A stretch of DNA of 64,000 nt, from positions 17,186,001 through 17,250,000 of the forward strand of contig JAUIMM010000040.1 of assembly GCA_031769625.1 (NCBI GenBank), given 5' to 3'. Below, piece after piece: positions 35,094 to 46,460 of the stretch. The notes beneath the pieces were generated by a model. It had not been told where the DNA came from. It saw only the letters and a list, made by a program, of their open reading frames with translations, and ran no database searches. The position numbers were made by a program, and so were the translations under genes. The stretch is from Taudactylus pleione. Lineage: Eukaryota; Chordata; Amphibia; Anura; Myobatrachidae. Numbering within the stretch: position 1 is the first letter of the stretch; the number at the start of each line of letters is the position of its first letter.

Positions 35094-35943
35094 CAGTAAT
35101 AATAATAATAATGATAATAAATAAAACAATTATATTAATTTAAAAGTCATCATATTATATATATACATATGTTTTCATGTGCATACAAATGTTAGTGTTT
35201 AGAAGAAAAAATAATTATAGTCAGTTATATTTTTCAATATAACATTATATTTAATAAGTGTCAACAATGCAGTTGCTTGTAATTAGATAAATATATTTTG
35301 ACCTATTTCAATATAGTGACTTCGAATTAAAGAATCAGTTTCCATTAATACACAGAAATGTATTACTTATCTTTAGCATGTTCATACTGCATCAATTTCT
35401 GTCAAGGGAAATTAATTAACACTGTCCAAATACTGTAGCATATATAATAAAACAAAGTCAGTTGAAACTATTAAAATAATAAACTATTTAGGTACTTGGT
35501 TTCTATCAAACAAAATAAGATTACACACTTGAGAATGTTGTGATTCACAGATCTATACCACTACTGGTATTATTTATTACAAAGAAATTTGTTATCCTGT
35601 CATCTTTACTTAGTGAAAAAGCATTTTAAAATTATTTGCTTTGTATTCATTTACAGTAGGCCCTGATGCGAAGTGAGGGATTAGTGGCATCAGTGCATGT
35701 TATGTGCACTAATACTTCTACTTTCACATTTAATAATCTAAGGCTGGGTGTTAAATGATAGTGGAACTATGCACCCCCGTCATTATTGGTATTGCTCTCT
35801 ACAAGATAGGGCGCCAATGTGCCACCCAATGTATGAATGGTCAGTGGATTCAGAGCCTAGACATAGTCAACCTAGACAAATGCCTAGGGACATTTGGAAT
35901 GTCTTGGGGCATTCCAAGTCTAGGGCCGGTGGATGTTTGAAGC
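35093..35943. other. No gene seen
   Basis: AT-rich up to about 35640, then a rise in GC. No recognisable feature. Confidence 0.5.
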
Positions 35944-36187
35944 ACCTGGATGGGCGGACTGCTGCTCTGGCTACCGCGGTTGGCGGACCAGGCAGCTTAG
36001 CATGCAGTCCAGAGTGGGGAGGAAGCTGTATTGGGCATACAGCTGCTCTGGCTACCGCGGTTGGAGGACCAGGCAGCTCAGCATGCAGTTCAAAGTGGGA
36101 AGGAGGCTGGATGGGGCAGACGGCTGCTCTGGCTACTGTGGTCGGAGCTCAGCTCCAACCGGGCAGTTCAGCATGCAGCAGTATGGG
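35944..36187. repeat. 81-bp tandem repeat, three copies
   Basis: GCTGCTCTGGCTACCGCGGT recurs at 35961, 36042 and (changed) 36123, each followed by a GGACCAGGCAGCTCAGCATG-type block. It is a short GC-rich tandem array. The open frames over it in all three forward phases follow from the period being a multiple of three. Confidence 0.85.
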
Positions 36188-36241
36188 GCTCAGGGGGAAG
36201 AACAATGGAGGGGTCAGCTGCTGGCATAATTTTTAGAGCAG

Positions 36242-36276
36242 TACTAATAATGAGTCAGACTGACTCATTATTAGTA
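36242..36276. repeat. Perfect 35-bp palindrome with two AP-1 sites
   Basis: Two 17-bp arms (36242-36258 and 36260-36276) are exact inverse complements around a single A. Each arm holds TGAGTCA or its complement TGACTCA. I see no gene for it to regulate. Confidence 0.85.
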
Positions 36277-36779
36277 GGCCGTAATGATAATTACTTTAAA
36301 AGATGGAGGCGGTCTGGCTGGAGGACACCCCGCCCCTCTCTCACTCAGGGTCTACTCCAGGCTGGCTGACAATCAATTGACTCCTGTCAGTGGGGTCACA
36401 CAGTTCCCACTGTGCGCCACCCAATAGGTGATGTGGATGTTGCTGCCCCTTCTGGCTGTGACTGGAACAATATGCGGCTCAGCTGTTTCATTCCCACTCA
36501 GAGAACCCTACCTGATGGAACACTACAAGAGCAGATGCCTCTTACATTGACCACCATTGTGTATTGTGTAACATCTAGTGAGTAAAAGATATAATGGTTG
36601 AGTTTGGTGGGTGGTCAGGAGGGCAGTGGATAAACAATTCAATATATAAACATAAAGTGGGGATGCAATAATTCAATAAATACACATAGAGATGCTGGGT
36701 CATTGATGGGCTAAAATTGGCCAGTTAACAGCAGACATAGAGGCCATGAGCTGTAGTGACACAGTGGGGTGACTTGGAG

Positions 36780-37165
36780 TGATGCAGAAGGATAACTGAA
36801 GTGACACAGGGAAATGACACAGGGCGGATGATGCTGGTGAGAAATTGGGGAATGGCGCTCCTGAGAAGCAGTTGGTATGGCACTGGTGAGGAGCAGGAAT
36901 ATAGTATTGGTGATGAGCAGGCGTAATGATGGTGAGAAGTAGGGGGGCATGGCACTGGAGATTCAGAGGGATGGCATTGGAGAGATGCAGGAGGAATGGT
37001 GCCAGTGAGAAATTGGGATGTCACAAGTGGAATGATGTTTGTGAGATGTGGGGGGAATTATGTTGGTGAGATGTGGGCTGGATGGCACTGGAGAGATGCA
37101 GGGGGAATGGCAAAGGAAAGATGCAGGGGGTGGCAAGGGAGAGATGCAGGGGGTGGTAGTGAAGG
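36780..37165. repeat. Degenerate G-rich minisatellite
   Basis: Diverged tandem copies of a roughly 30-bp unit such as TGGTGAGATGCAGGGGGAAT and TGGCACTGGTGAGAAGCAGG. Non-coding. Confidence 0.7.
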
Positions 37166-38215
37166 AGTGACAAGAGGAGTAAGTGAGTAAGTTTAAGTTT
37201 TAAACTAATATAATACATTGCAGTCCAATGACTGAGTCTGACATCTTGAATTTATGTTGTTATAATTTATTGTGATTGTTGTAAAAAAATTTCAGTCTGA
37301 CTGACTTCATTGTGGAGTCTACACATGTTATATGTTTTTTTTTCCTGTTTGGCTTTCATATATCTTAGAAAAAAGGACAAAATGGGGACACAGTTTAGAC
37401 ACGGTGATGGATGAGAGGTGCTGTGCAGTAAGGGGAGATGGGTACTGTGCTATGAGGCGTGCTGTGTAGTGAGGGGAGAGGGGTGCTATGAGGGGAGAGC
37501 CTGGTGTTCTGTGCTGTGAGGAGAAAATGTACCCTATAGAATGTCAGATGCATTACTCTATTGAGAGAAAGTAGCAGGAGGCCCTGTAATGGCGGACAGC
37601 TAAAGAGGAGCATGACACAGAGAGACGAACATCAAGAACCTGAAAATGAGTGCCCTGGAGAAGACAGAAGATGCATAGAGTTGAAGAAAAAAGGTGTTTC
37701 ATTATAAATACTTTTACACAAGAAAGATATGCTGGGCTGGGGCTGGAGAAACATAATGGGGAATTATACTGCATGGTATGGGAGCACAGCACAATGGGGA
37801 AAGGAGAACACAGCATAGCGAGACTATGCCCCCTTTTTTAAGTCCACTTGGGGGTGCACCAGTTCTGATCTTCCCTAGGGTACTAATTTGGATAGGGCTG
37901 GCTCTAAGTGGCACTGACCATTCTGACAGCTGCAGCTATCAATTTTGATGGCTACAGCTGTCGTTGCCCTAACACCACAGTAAGGGCAGCACTGTCCCTG
38001 GCTGCGGCAGCTGTTGGGCTGTGAGAACTCGCAATGCTTGTGAGAACTTACGCATTTCCAGTGGAGCCAGCTGGGAGATGAGACATAGCGCATCAGCACT
38101 ATGGCAAGTCGGTGAATACTGATTAACATGATTTATTTAATAATATGTTGCATTATAAATAAATAATATATATTATGTAATATTATTTAAAAAAAGAAGA
38201 TAGTAAACAGGACTC
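37166..38215. other. No gene seen
   Basis: Mixed sequence with several chance frames below 90 codons and no domain resemblance. Confidence 0.45.
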
Positions 38216-38221
38216 ATTCAG

Positions 38222-38785
38222 AGGGATACAATCAGGAAGCCAACGTTCAAAATGCCGACCGCCGGTTTCCCAACTGTCAAATCCCGGCAGGGTACAAATG
38301 AGAGGCATTGAAATCCCGATGCCTTTCATGATACCTACACCGGGAGTCTGACGCTTGCATAGCGAACGAAGGTAAGCCAGGCGGAGGGTGGGGGGAGGGT
38401 TAGGTTAGGGGCTCCCGGGGGGACTTAGGGTCAGACACCCCCCTGGGAGGGTTAGGCTAGGGAAATGGGGTTAGGGTTAGACACCCCCAGGGGGAGGTTA
38501 GGGTTAGGCGCACCCCCGGGAGACTTAGGTTTAGGCAGCGGGGATGGGGGGGTTAGGTATAGGCACTTATGGGGGGGTTAGGGATAGGCACTAGGGGGGA
38601 GCTTAGGGTTAGGCACCCCTAAAGGAGGGTTAGGTTTAGGGCGGGGAGTAGAGTTAGTAAATACTTACCTTTTTAGCTGTCGGGATCTTCACTGCTGCCG
38701 GCCTTCCGGTGTCGGGATTTGAACCGCCGGACATACTGTAGGTCCGGCGGTATTTCATACCAATCCCCATTCAGATTGGCATGAC
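38222..38785 (+). mobile_element. Interspersed repeat with internal TTAGGG-like minisatellite
   Basis: Ends carry CCGGCGG/CCGCCGG-type short inverted motifs (CGACCGCCGGTTTCCC on the left, GGTCCGGCGGTATTTCATAC on the right). The centre (38390-38645) is a degenerate G-rich array built on GGGGGTTAGGGTTAGGCAC. A second, truncated member lies at 43330-43545 and shares CACCC..AGGGTTAGG, a GTCGGGAT-like block and the CATACTGATTCCCATTC end. This argues for a MITE-like family. Confidence 0.6.
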
Positions 38786-39361
38786 TTCTGCATTGAATAT
38801 TCCAGTGCATGGTACTGTGGAAAACAAATTAACTATCTTTAGCTCCATCCAACCCCTCACTAAGACACTATTCACCTCTGTTCTCTGATCAGCAAATAAC
38901 TCTGATTTCTTGCAATAATAAACTAATATACAGTATCCCCAGACTCAATTTCTGGAGGTCACTGTTTATTTCAAAACACAATATCCCAGTAAATTCCCAG
39001 AATACATTTTATTTTTATGAGGCTACTGTAGGTTAACACTAATAAAGTGTTATTCAAGTTAGCGCTAACCTGCCCTATATGTATATGTGGCAATCCTTAT
39101 AATGATATACCACATAAACACAGAAATCAGAATAACAATGGCAATTTAATATTCAATAAATATCAACTAAAATTGCAATTTATATGAACAAATATGTTAA
39201 AATTATATAGCTGAGTTAATGTTGACATTCAATAAGAAATATTAGTAGCTATAAATGCAATCTCATATAAATACATAACATATATATATAGTGTGGCAGG
39301 GTTAGCACAGAACCTACAGGAATGTAACATTGCAGGGTATCAGATCCAGGCTAGATATTAT
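38786..39361. other. No gene seen
   Basis: AT-rich spacer; no structure identified. Confidence 0.45.
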
Positions 39362-39909
39362 GGGGGTCATTCAGACCCACTCGCGAGCGGCAGTACGCTC
39401 GCAAGTGGGTCGATGTTCCCCACTGCGCATGTGCACGACGGAGGGAGCTCCGTCGTGCGCATGCGCGAGACCCGGCGAGCGAAGGACTTTCCATCGCTTC
39501 GGGTCTTGCACCAAAGGGGGCTTGCTGTCGATGTTGATTGACAGCACGCCCCCTTTGGTGGGCGTGCCTGGGGCGTGCCTGCCAGACGGAGGCGTTCCCA
39601 TGGGAACGCCTACTGTCTGAAGCCGGCCCCACTGACATCACTAGTGATCTCAGTGGGAGTGATTTTGGCTCTGATAGAGCCAAAATCACTCCAGGGCTTG
39701 TGGTTGAGAAACCCGACCACAGGGTTTCACTCGCAAGTCCGATGGTCACGATGGTCAAGACCATCGCGACCATCTTGTTGGATGCTCGTATATGCTGTGG
39801 GTGGTGACCCACAGCTATACGAGCGTCCAGGGGGACGCTCCATTTTAATGGAGGAGGGCCCTGATTCAGAGCGAGCCATGGTCAGAGTGTCCGGCTCTGA
39901 ATCAGGGCC
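39362..39909. mobile_element. GC-rich fold-back MITE, copy A
   Basis: A 548-bp element running from GGGGGTCATTCAGACCC to GGCTCTGAATCAGGGCC. Ends share the inverted motif (G)GGYCWGATTCAGA-like. The interior is a chain of short GC-rich hairpins (ACGACGGAGGGAGCTCCGTCGT; GGCGTTCCCATGGGAACGCC; AGTGATTTTGGCTC facing GAGCCAAAATCACT). TAT flanks both ends (39359-39361 and 39910-39912). The hairpins open long frames on both strands that are not genes. Confidence 0.75.
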
Positions 39910-40116
39910 TATGTGCGCAAGTCTGAGCAGCAGGCTTTATTGCAAGCACCTGTCAGTGGCTGGTAAAACAGCTTCAGACACAAAGAACAGTGGAGAAACC
40001 ACAACTAAATATATAGCTAAGGTGCCAGTGAGAGTGCACTGTGTGCTACACTGCTGGTCAAAAAAGCCGCACACCTATCAGGGGTCTGCCACACTCCCAA
40101 CAATATGAACCTAAAA

Positions 40117-40943
40117 ACAAACAATAGATAGACGGTGCTAATTTAGCACAGCAGATAGAAAAAATGTGCTCCAGTACTGCTCGACCATCAGCATATACTC
40201 CTTTTAGCTCACCTGCATTGTGCTTTGATACCAATGTTGCTATCATTATCAGTTTGTGGCCCGTTTGTTACATAGTGTCACAATCACTGGGAACATTGGG
40301 GGTCATTCAGACCCACTCGCAAGCGGCAGTATGCTCGCAAGTGGGTCGATGTTCCCCACCACGCATGCGCTCTTTGGTGGGCGTGCCTGCCAGACGGAGG
40401 CGTTCCCATGGGAACGCCTACTGTCTGAAGCCGGCCTCACTGACATCACTAGTGATGTCAGTGGGAGTGATTTGGGCTCTGATAGAGCCAAAATCACTCC
40501 AGGGCTTGTGGCAGGGAGACCCACAGCTATACGAGCGTCCAGAATGACGCTCCATTTTAATGGAGGAGGGCCCTGATTCAGAGCGAGCGCTCTGGTCAGA
40601 GCGTCCGGCTCTGAATCAGGCCCATTATTTCTACTACTGGATGTGGAGTCAATACTGTGTACAGTCTTATCAATTGATCCAGAAAGGGACTTTGGCACCT
40701 TGTATTACAGGGTATTGGAGATCATTATCCACTGGCTGCTATAGTTTTATTTTATTTCATTGTTATTATTTTTTGTATAATATATGTTTTCTATTATATA
40801 TGTTTTCTTTTAGGATTGTCTTTTAGATAACCCATTTAGAGATTATTCACATATCATATGTGCATATTAATAAATATTAATGTTTATATTGCACATTTTT
40901 TCTATCTGCTGTGCTAAATTAGCGCCGTCTATCTATTGTTTGT
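40117..40943. mobile_element. MITE with 53-bp terminal inverted repeats, carrying nested copy B
   Basis: Left end 40117-40169 and right end 40891-40943 are inverse complements over 53 bp with one mismatch (ACAAACAATAGATAGACGG at the outside). No coding. The GC-rich MITE copy B lies inside it. Confidence 0.75.
40298..40623. mobile_element. GC-rich fold-back MITE, copy B (internally deleted)
   Basis: Same family as 39362-39909, 326 bp, missing part of the left arm and part of the right. ATT flanks both ends (40295-40297 and 40624-40626). Confidence 0.75.
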
Positions 40944-40955
40944 ACAAAGAACAGT

Positions 40956-41492
40956 GGGCCTGATTAAGACCCGCTCGCGAGTGCTATGCGCTCACAAACG
41001 GGTCGATGGTGGCCCAGTGCACATGCGCACGACGGAGCCGGCTCCATCGTGCGCATGCGCGAGACCCAGATAGCGACGGGCAAACCGTCACTCCGGGTCT
41101 CATACCAAAGGGGACGGGCTGTCGATGTTGAGTGACAGCATGCCCCCTTTGGTGGGCGGGCCGGGGGAGTGGCTGCCCAAACAGAGGCATTCCCATGTGA
41201 ACACCTCTGTTTGGGGGCGGCAGAGTGATGTCAGTGGGAGAGATTCCGGCTCTGTGAGAGCCAAAATCTCTCTGGGGCTTGCTGCAACGAGACCCTACCA
41301 CAAGGGTCTCGTCGCAAGCCCGAAGGTCGTGATGGTCTTAACCATCGTGACCATCTTTCTGGCCGCTCGCTATAGCTGTTGGTGGTCACCCACAGCTATG
41401 TGAGCGGCCAGGAGGCCACTCTAAAAAACAAGAAGGCCGGCCCTGATTCAGAGCGAGTGCTCTGTCAGAGCGTCCGGCTCTGAATCAGGGCC
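40956..41492. mobile_element. GC-rich fold-back MITE, copy C
   Basis: 537 bp, from GGGCCTGATTAAGACCC to CGGCTCTGAATCAGGGCC. AGT flanks both ends (40953-40955 and 41493-41495). It starts 12 bp after the end of the 40117-40943 element. It is more diverged from A than B is. Confidence 0.75.
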
Positions 41493-42004
41493 AGTGTTCC
41501 TGGCGATGGACAAGCCGGCAAGGCAATAGGCTGGGGGTTTGGGCTACGCTAGGGTCCATAGGTACTCTGTACCAACTTTGCTGTGAAGATTGTAACCTGT
41601 TATGCTGTGACCTGTGTTGCTGTTTGAAGACGTTCTAAACTGCCTGTAGTACCTGACCTGTGAAACCTGTACTGTGCTGTGCAGCCTGCATGTGCTGGAG
41701 AATTAAAATGATTTGATTCTACTCTGTCTATGTGATCCTTGTCACAATAGGTTAAAAATCATTGTTGTGTTGCTGTTATCAATTAAATGAACAGTCATAA
41801 CTAAAATGTGATACCATATAGCTATATATGTTAAAAATTGCACAGCTAAAATTCATTGGTACTGTAAAGACAGGGGGAAGGATAGAACACAAAATGGTAG
41901 GCGGTGAAATAGAGAGGGGTAGGTATAATTGAATTATTCAATGTTTTAATTTGTAGTAAATTATGGATCTTAGCTGTGCAAACAGAAGTGGTACCTAATA
42001 AACA
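41493..42004. other. No gene seen
   Basis: No recognisable feature. Confidence 0.45.
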
Positions 42005-42012
42005 GTCCTGTG

Positions 42013-42651
42013 CAGGGGTGTATCTAGGGGTCTGAGCGCCCATGGCAAAGTAATGGAATGGCGCCACCTCCCCCCATATTTTCTGTATAAATACACTCTG
42101 TACTTATAACCACTCCCTAACCACCCCCTCTTCTGTCTCCCCAGCCATGTCTCATCTGCCAGCACCTCCTTCTGCTTCAACAGCCAGCACCCCATCTGCC
42201 TCCCCAGCCATCCCCCTTCTGTCTCCCGAGCCATCCTCCTCCTGTCTCCCCAGCTAGTCCCTTCCTGTCTTCCCAGCCAGCCCCTGGCCCCCCCACATCC
42301 AGCTCTCGCAGCCCACAAATACACACTTACAATTTCTTGTGTCTGGCAGCAGGCGGCCTGCTCCGGCAGCTCCTCAGTGCTGAGCGCAGTGATGCGGCAC
42401 ACATGACGTCACGCGTGCCTTGTCTAAAAAAAAAAAACCCTTTATTCATTTATTGAATTGTACCAGGAAGCCACCAGCAAGAGCCATCAGCTGCCAGGCC
42501 CTGGACATCGTAGGGGCATATCTGAGACTCCCCGGCAGTCCCATCTTTATTCTACACTATGGCCATGAGTGGCACCGCCGGACGGCGCCCCCCCCCCTCG
42601 GCTGGCATCCCTGTTGAGTGCCATCCTAGCCAATTGGTAGATACGCCCCTG
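42013..42651. mobile_element. hAT-type MITE, 639 bp
   Basis: The ends CAGGGGTGTATCTA and TAGATACGCCCCTG are inverse complements with one mismatch. The perfect 8-bp duplication GTCCTGTG lies at 42005-42012 and 42652-42659, as for hAT. The interior has CT-rich tandem stretches (CTGTCTCCCCAGCCAG units, 42120-42300) and no transposase. Confidence 0.9.
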
Positions 42652-42699
42652 GTCCTGTGCTTGGAAGAATATAACTGTAAATATTCGCTTCGTGACTAC

Positions 42700-43329
42700 C
42701 ATCACAGATCCCCTTTACTGAACATAAAAAAAGTACAGGATCTCTGGTATGCCCAATCAGTTCTGTCCTTTGTAATGCCAGATCTATAAGAAACAAAACT
42801 CCTGCAATTGCATGTGTTAGTGAATCTTCGCATCGCCTAACTTGAAAACCGCAGTCCCAACAACTTACTCTGTCATTCACAACTCAAAACTGAACTGCAG
42901 AGGAGATGGAGTGGTCATCTTATTTAAAAGGGCAAGAGGAGATGGAGTGGTCATCTTATTTTAAAGGGCACTTTAAGTTAGGGTCCACCCAATGGAATTT
43001 ACTCACTCATTTGAGTAATATATGCCCGCAGTTCTACAGGATTAGGTTTAGAGTACCGCACAACCCCTCCTCTAACTCTGGAGATGGAAAGATATTTTGT
43101 TAATAAATTGCAGACACTGTTGCTGGCATTGTTCTGGAGAATCAAAAATGGCACAGCCTTGGAGATTTCAATGCATGGGTTGATGATGAGCTCTCACATC
43201 TTGGCCAAGACCTCCTGTGCACAATGAATGCTCTGGGCCTCGCAAAAGTTATTTCTTCTGCTACACATAAAAGTGGTCACACTCTTCCGCTTGTCTGCCA
43301 GATTGGATTAGCAGTCTCTGTCCAGAAGG
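42700..43329 (+). pseudogene. L2/CR1-like LINE endonuclease fragment
   Basis: Plus-strand remnant of the apurinic-type endonuclease of an L2/CR1-like LINE, which nicks the target for reverse transcription. Blocks seen across frames: RGDGVVILFKR (about 42900), a RVPHNPSSNSG-like YR.P stretch (43050), GDFNAWVDDELSH (43160-43200), and HKSGHTLPLV (43265-43300), the family's catalytic GDFN and SGHT..D motifs, with the usual Asp after HTL replaced by P. A 36-bp stretch is tandemly duplicated at about 42902-42970. It stops at 43330, where the TTAGGG-like repeat begins. No RT domain. Confidence 0.7.
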
Positions 43330-43545
43330 AGGTGTTAGGTTTAGGCACCCTCAGGAGGGGGCAGAGTTTGGCACCACCCGGGGAGTTTTAGGGTTAGGCA
43401 TCCCTATTAGAGGGTTAGGGGAGAGAGGGGAGGGTTAGGGTACTTACCAGCCAATGTCAGGATCTCCTGCAGTCGGGCTTCTCGTGTCAGGATTTCAACC
43501 GGCAGATAAACAGCCATCGGTATTACATACTGATTCCCATTCCAT
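43330..43545 (+). mobile_element. Interspersed repeat with TTAGGG-like centre, truncated copy
   Basis: Second member of the family at 38222-38785, lacking the left end. It joins directly to the LINE fragment. Confidence 0.55.
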
Positions 43546-44340
43546 GGTGTCTGCTTGAAATCGTCGAGGTATGTGAGCAGGTTGTGCTGGATTTTCTTTG
43601 AGTAAAGTTGCAGTTGGTACACTGCACAATGGGGGACTATTTCTGTTTCCATGGTCTCTCTGGTCAGGCCATCCTCATCTGGATCATGTTTGCGCAATTC
43701 ACCACAGCTATCCACCCACTCTTTTTTGTGACAGAGTGCACTACTTTATGCAAGCCGTGTAAGTGTGTATGCTTTTGCTGTCAGTGGATTGCTCAGGGTT
43801 ATTGTTGCTCCTCAAAAGGCTGTTTGGGAATTATGCAGGGATGCAGGGAGGAGTGGTTTGTGTCCTTAGCTTTCGGTTGTTGTCTGAGTTCCATTACATG
43901 GCTTTAGGCCTTGGAATCTTGTTGTGGTGGTTTTTATTAGCCTCCTGTGGGTGCTTCTGTTCCTGTTATTAATTCACATCACTATCAAGGTCTCTTCATT
44001 TTCAGTGACTCAGGATCAGTTTGCTTACCCATTTATTGAATATGGGATCATTGAGTACTGCCCTCCAAGTTTTCCCTAGCCCAGCTCCTATTAATTTGAC
44101 GATCCAGGACAGGAGTGATTTTAGTATTTTTTGTTTATTCTTTGTACTAAAGCTATAGTATGCAATTGTGTGCTGTATTTATGTTTTGTTTCCATGTTCC
44201 TATTTTATGTTTACCCTGTGTAGTATTGAGTACTCTTTGTGGCACCTCTACATATAAAAGAGGTTTTTAGAACTTCAAATTGTGCACATAACCTGCCTTA
44301 ATCAGTATATTCCAGTCAAATAGGTATCACCACACCCATA
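43546..44340. other. No clear gene; possible edge of a DIRS-like relic
   Basis: A 99-residue Cys-rich frame lies at 43608-43907. I do not recognise it. It may belong to the degraded retroelement proposed for 45.6-51.2 kb. Confidence 0.25.
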
Positions 44341-44344
44341 TATG

Positions 44345-45345
44345 TAACAGCTACAGTAAGTCAAGAATGGGACTGGGATACACAGGTAAAGGCGCTTGTG
44401 TGTTAGACATACATAGCAATAAAAAAAAAGTATATAAATAGTTAAGATACAATATGTTCCTTTTATGGGGAAATTGTTGGTGAGTATTGTTCTCTCTTCC
44501 TTTCCTCCTCTCCATTTCAACAGTGATTACATCAAATCACATGAAATAAAGAATATAAAATATATAATGTGTAGAATTGTCATTTGACAAAAAACAAAAG
44601 TCTATAAATGTATCTGTTTTCAGTGATGATTCAATTTTGTTTCCCAATGGTTAGGAGTAGCGTACCAAACTCACAATAAAACACCTGGTGCTGAATGTAT
44701 AAAGGTGTCTTTCTCTTTCCCAGTAATGTGCAGCATCCACCAAAGAGAGTATGCAAGTAGGAAAGCATACCCGACTCACTTATAGGATAGTAGAAACAGA
44801 TATATAAAGGTTTCTTTAAATACAGGTGGAAGGTATTCAGTTTCAATGCAGGTGTACCACACTCACAGTAAATAATGCATATAAACTCCTATCTGGGTTT
44901 CTTTACATCCGACATGGATCAATATTTTCTCCCAGTGTATTCAAGATAGATACATGCAAATCAGACCATAAAAAAACAAGGTGTAATCCGGAGTATGTAT
45001 ATTAAATACAATTTATTTTTACATGCATGATCCCATAGTAGGGGTTAAAAAGATAAATACACGATGTTAAAAAATTGCATAAAAACTACAATGCAAACAG
45101 AGGCAAAAAACCACCCACTCTTATGAAAAAGGAACCAGGACCAATTATATAAAAGTAAATGATAGATTACCTCAGAGTTTTCATGTAATGAAACCTCACA
45201 GTGCCTCAAATGTTAGTCGATCAGTTTTGGCTCAATTGAAACCTTTGTCATAACATCTGTTTACATTGGATTTTTGTATGCAATTTTTTACCACAAGCGC
45301 CTTTATCTGTGTGTCCCAGTCCCTTTCTTGACCTACCTCTACATA
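44345..45345 (-). mobile_element. Terminal-inverted-repeat element with hammerhead-like motif
   Basis: About 53 bp at 44353-44405 is the inverse complement of 45290-45345 (CAAGAATGGGACTGGGATAC facing GTGTCCCAGTCCCTTTCTTG; AGGCGCTTGTG facing CACAAGCGCCT). Near 45190-45270 the minus strand reads UGACAAAGGUUUC, then GAGCCAAAAC, with flanks ATGTTA/TAACAT that could form stem I, recalling the pseudo-LTR motif. It is possibly a non-autonomous Penelope-type fold-back. Confidence 0.5.
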
Positions 45346-45640
45346 TAACCTTGACAATAATGATGATTCCTTAGTTTTCCTGATTGTGGATTAGTTCCTT
45401 GTAGGCAGGATAGAATGGACTTCAGTTGTTGGTTCAGGTGCATTGGTCATGATGTGAATTCTTAGTCATACTGAATGCATCATTGATGGGTTTTCGTAGA
45501 CCTCACTTGTGTTTCCTTAGGAACTGTATCACTCTGCATAGAAAATATACATGTTATCAAGGTTATGGTAATGATTGTGGTAGTTATGCGATAGTGTGAA
45601 GTGGTGCTATGGGAAGTAGCTGCTGGAATGCAGGTTAAAC

Positions 45641-46460
45641 ATGTTGCATTTGTGTTTGTATTTATTGTTTACTTCTTTGCTGTTTTCTGATTTCTGTTTT
45701 CCCTTTGTAGGTAGCGCTATAGGCAATGTTTGGGGTTTCCATAGGGAGTCACTGTTCACAGGTTACAAGGGAGGTTTTAAGGTTTCAGAGCCATGGCAAG
45801 ATATGGTTGTGTTTAGTGTAGTATCTAGGTTATGGTGGAACTCCGGGATATATAGTTAATGGGAGTTTGTCACACATTCCTTTCAGATATATGTTTAGGA
45901 GTTTTGTCTAGGGTGTACAGTTTGGATAGGTGTTTTGCAATAGGAGTTGTGGTTGGTGGGGACAGCAAGGTTTTAAGTACGATTGATTTTCATCTGCAGT
46001 TCCAAACAGCCTAAGGGACCTGTCGATTGATTTTCTGAAGAGGAGGTCATTCATGACTACTTCATGTTGTGGGTGTTGTTGAAAGGATCTGGTATAGGCA
46101 TGTGGTTTAGATTGTTTTTAGCTTGATTTATTCCTTTTGATTTTCATACCTATTCTGTCTCTTCACAACTACTCCCTATCAGGGTTTCTTGTCTGGTGTT
46201 TTTGCTCAATTGAAATTTTAACTGTGCAGATTCGAGTTTAGATGGGTACTGTTTTCGGTGGTTACAATAATTGGTTGCTTGTCGTCTGACTTGATGAATA
46301 GGGACACATTGTTGATTTATACCTTCTGCAGGGTATCATGTATACTCTCAATTCACTTTCTTGTTGGTCAAGACCTTATTTAGCCATTTTTGCCAGTTTT
46401 TGGCTACGTTATTCCATGACCAGCCATAGCACCTAGAGCAGCAGCAATGTTTAAATAACA
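45641..46460 (+). pseudogene. Possible DIRS-like reverse-transcriptase region (very degraded)
   Basis: On the plus strand short blocks recall the start of a DIRS-type RT domain: LFTGYKGGFKVSEPW near 45750 (compare the family's GF..GF.VPF.GP) and a KQPKG.. stretch near 46010. No catalytic motif is legible and the frame breaks repeatedly. I list it because a tyrosine-recombinase-like piece follows in the right order and orientation at 50-51 kb. Confidence 0.22.

Noticed and set aside
35748..36369. Possible GC-rich gene with three long overlapping frames
   Set aside because: An 81-bp tandem repeat, divisible by three, keeps all forward phases open; no domain, splice pattern or homology is evident.
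38390..38645. Interstitial telomere repeat
   Set aside because: TTAGG units are irregular, mixed with CAC and CCCC blocks, and the flanks recur at 43330-43545, so this is an internal minisatellite of a dispersed repeat.
39351..40108. Open frames of 153 and 177 residues over the GC-rich repeat
   Set aside because: The hairpin-rich MITE lacks stop codons on both strands because of its GC content; the same frames reappear in the other MITE copies.
44345..45345. Tc1/mariner element
   Set aside because: The inverted repeats do not resemble Tc1 ends and I saw no TA duplication; the hammerhead-like trace fits a Penelope-type fold-back better.
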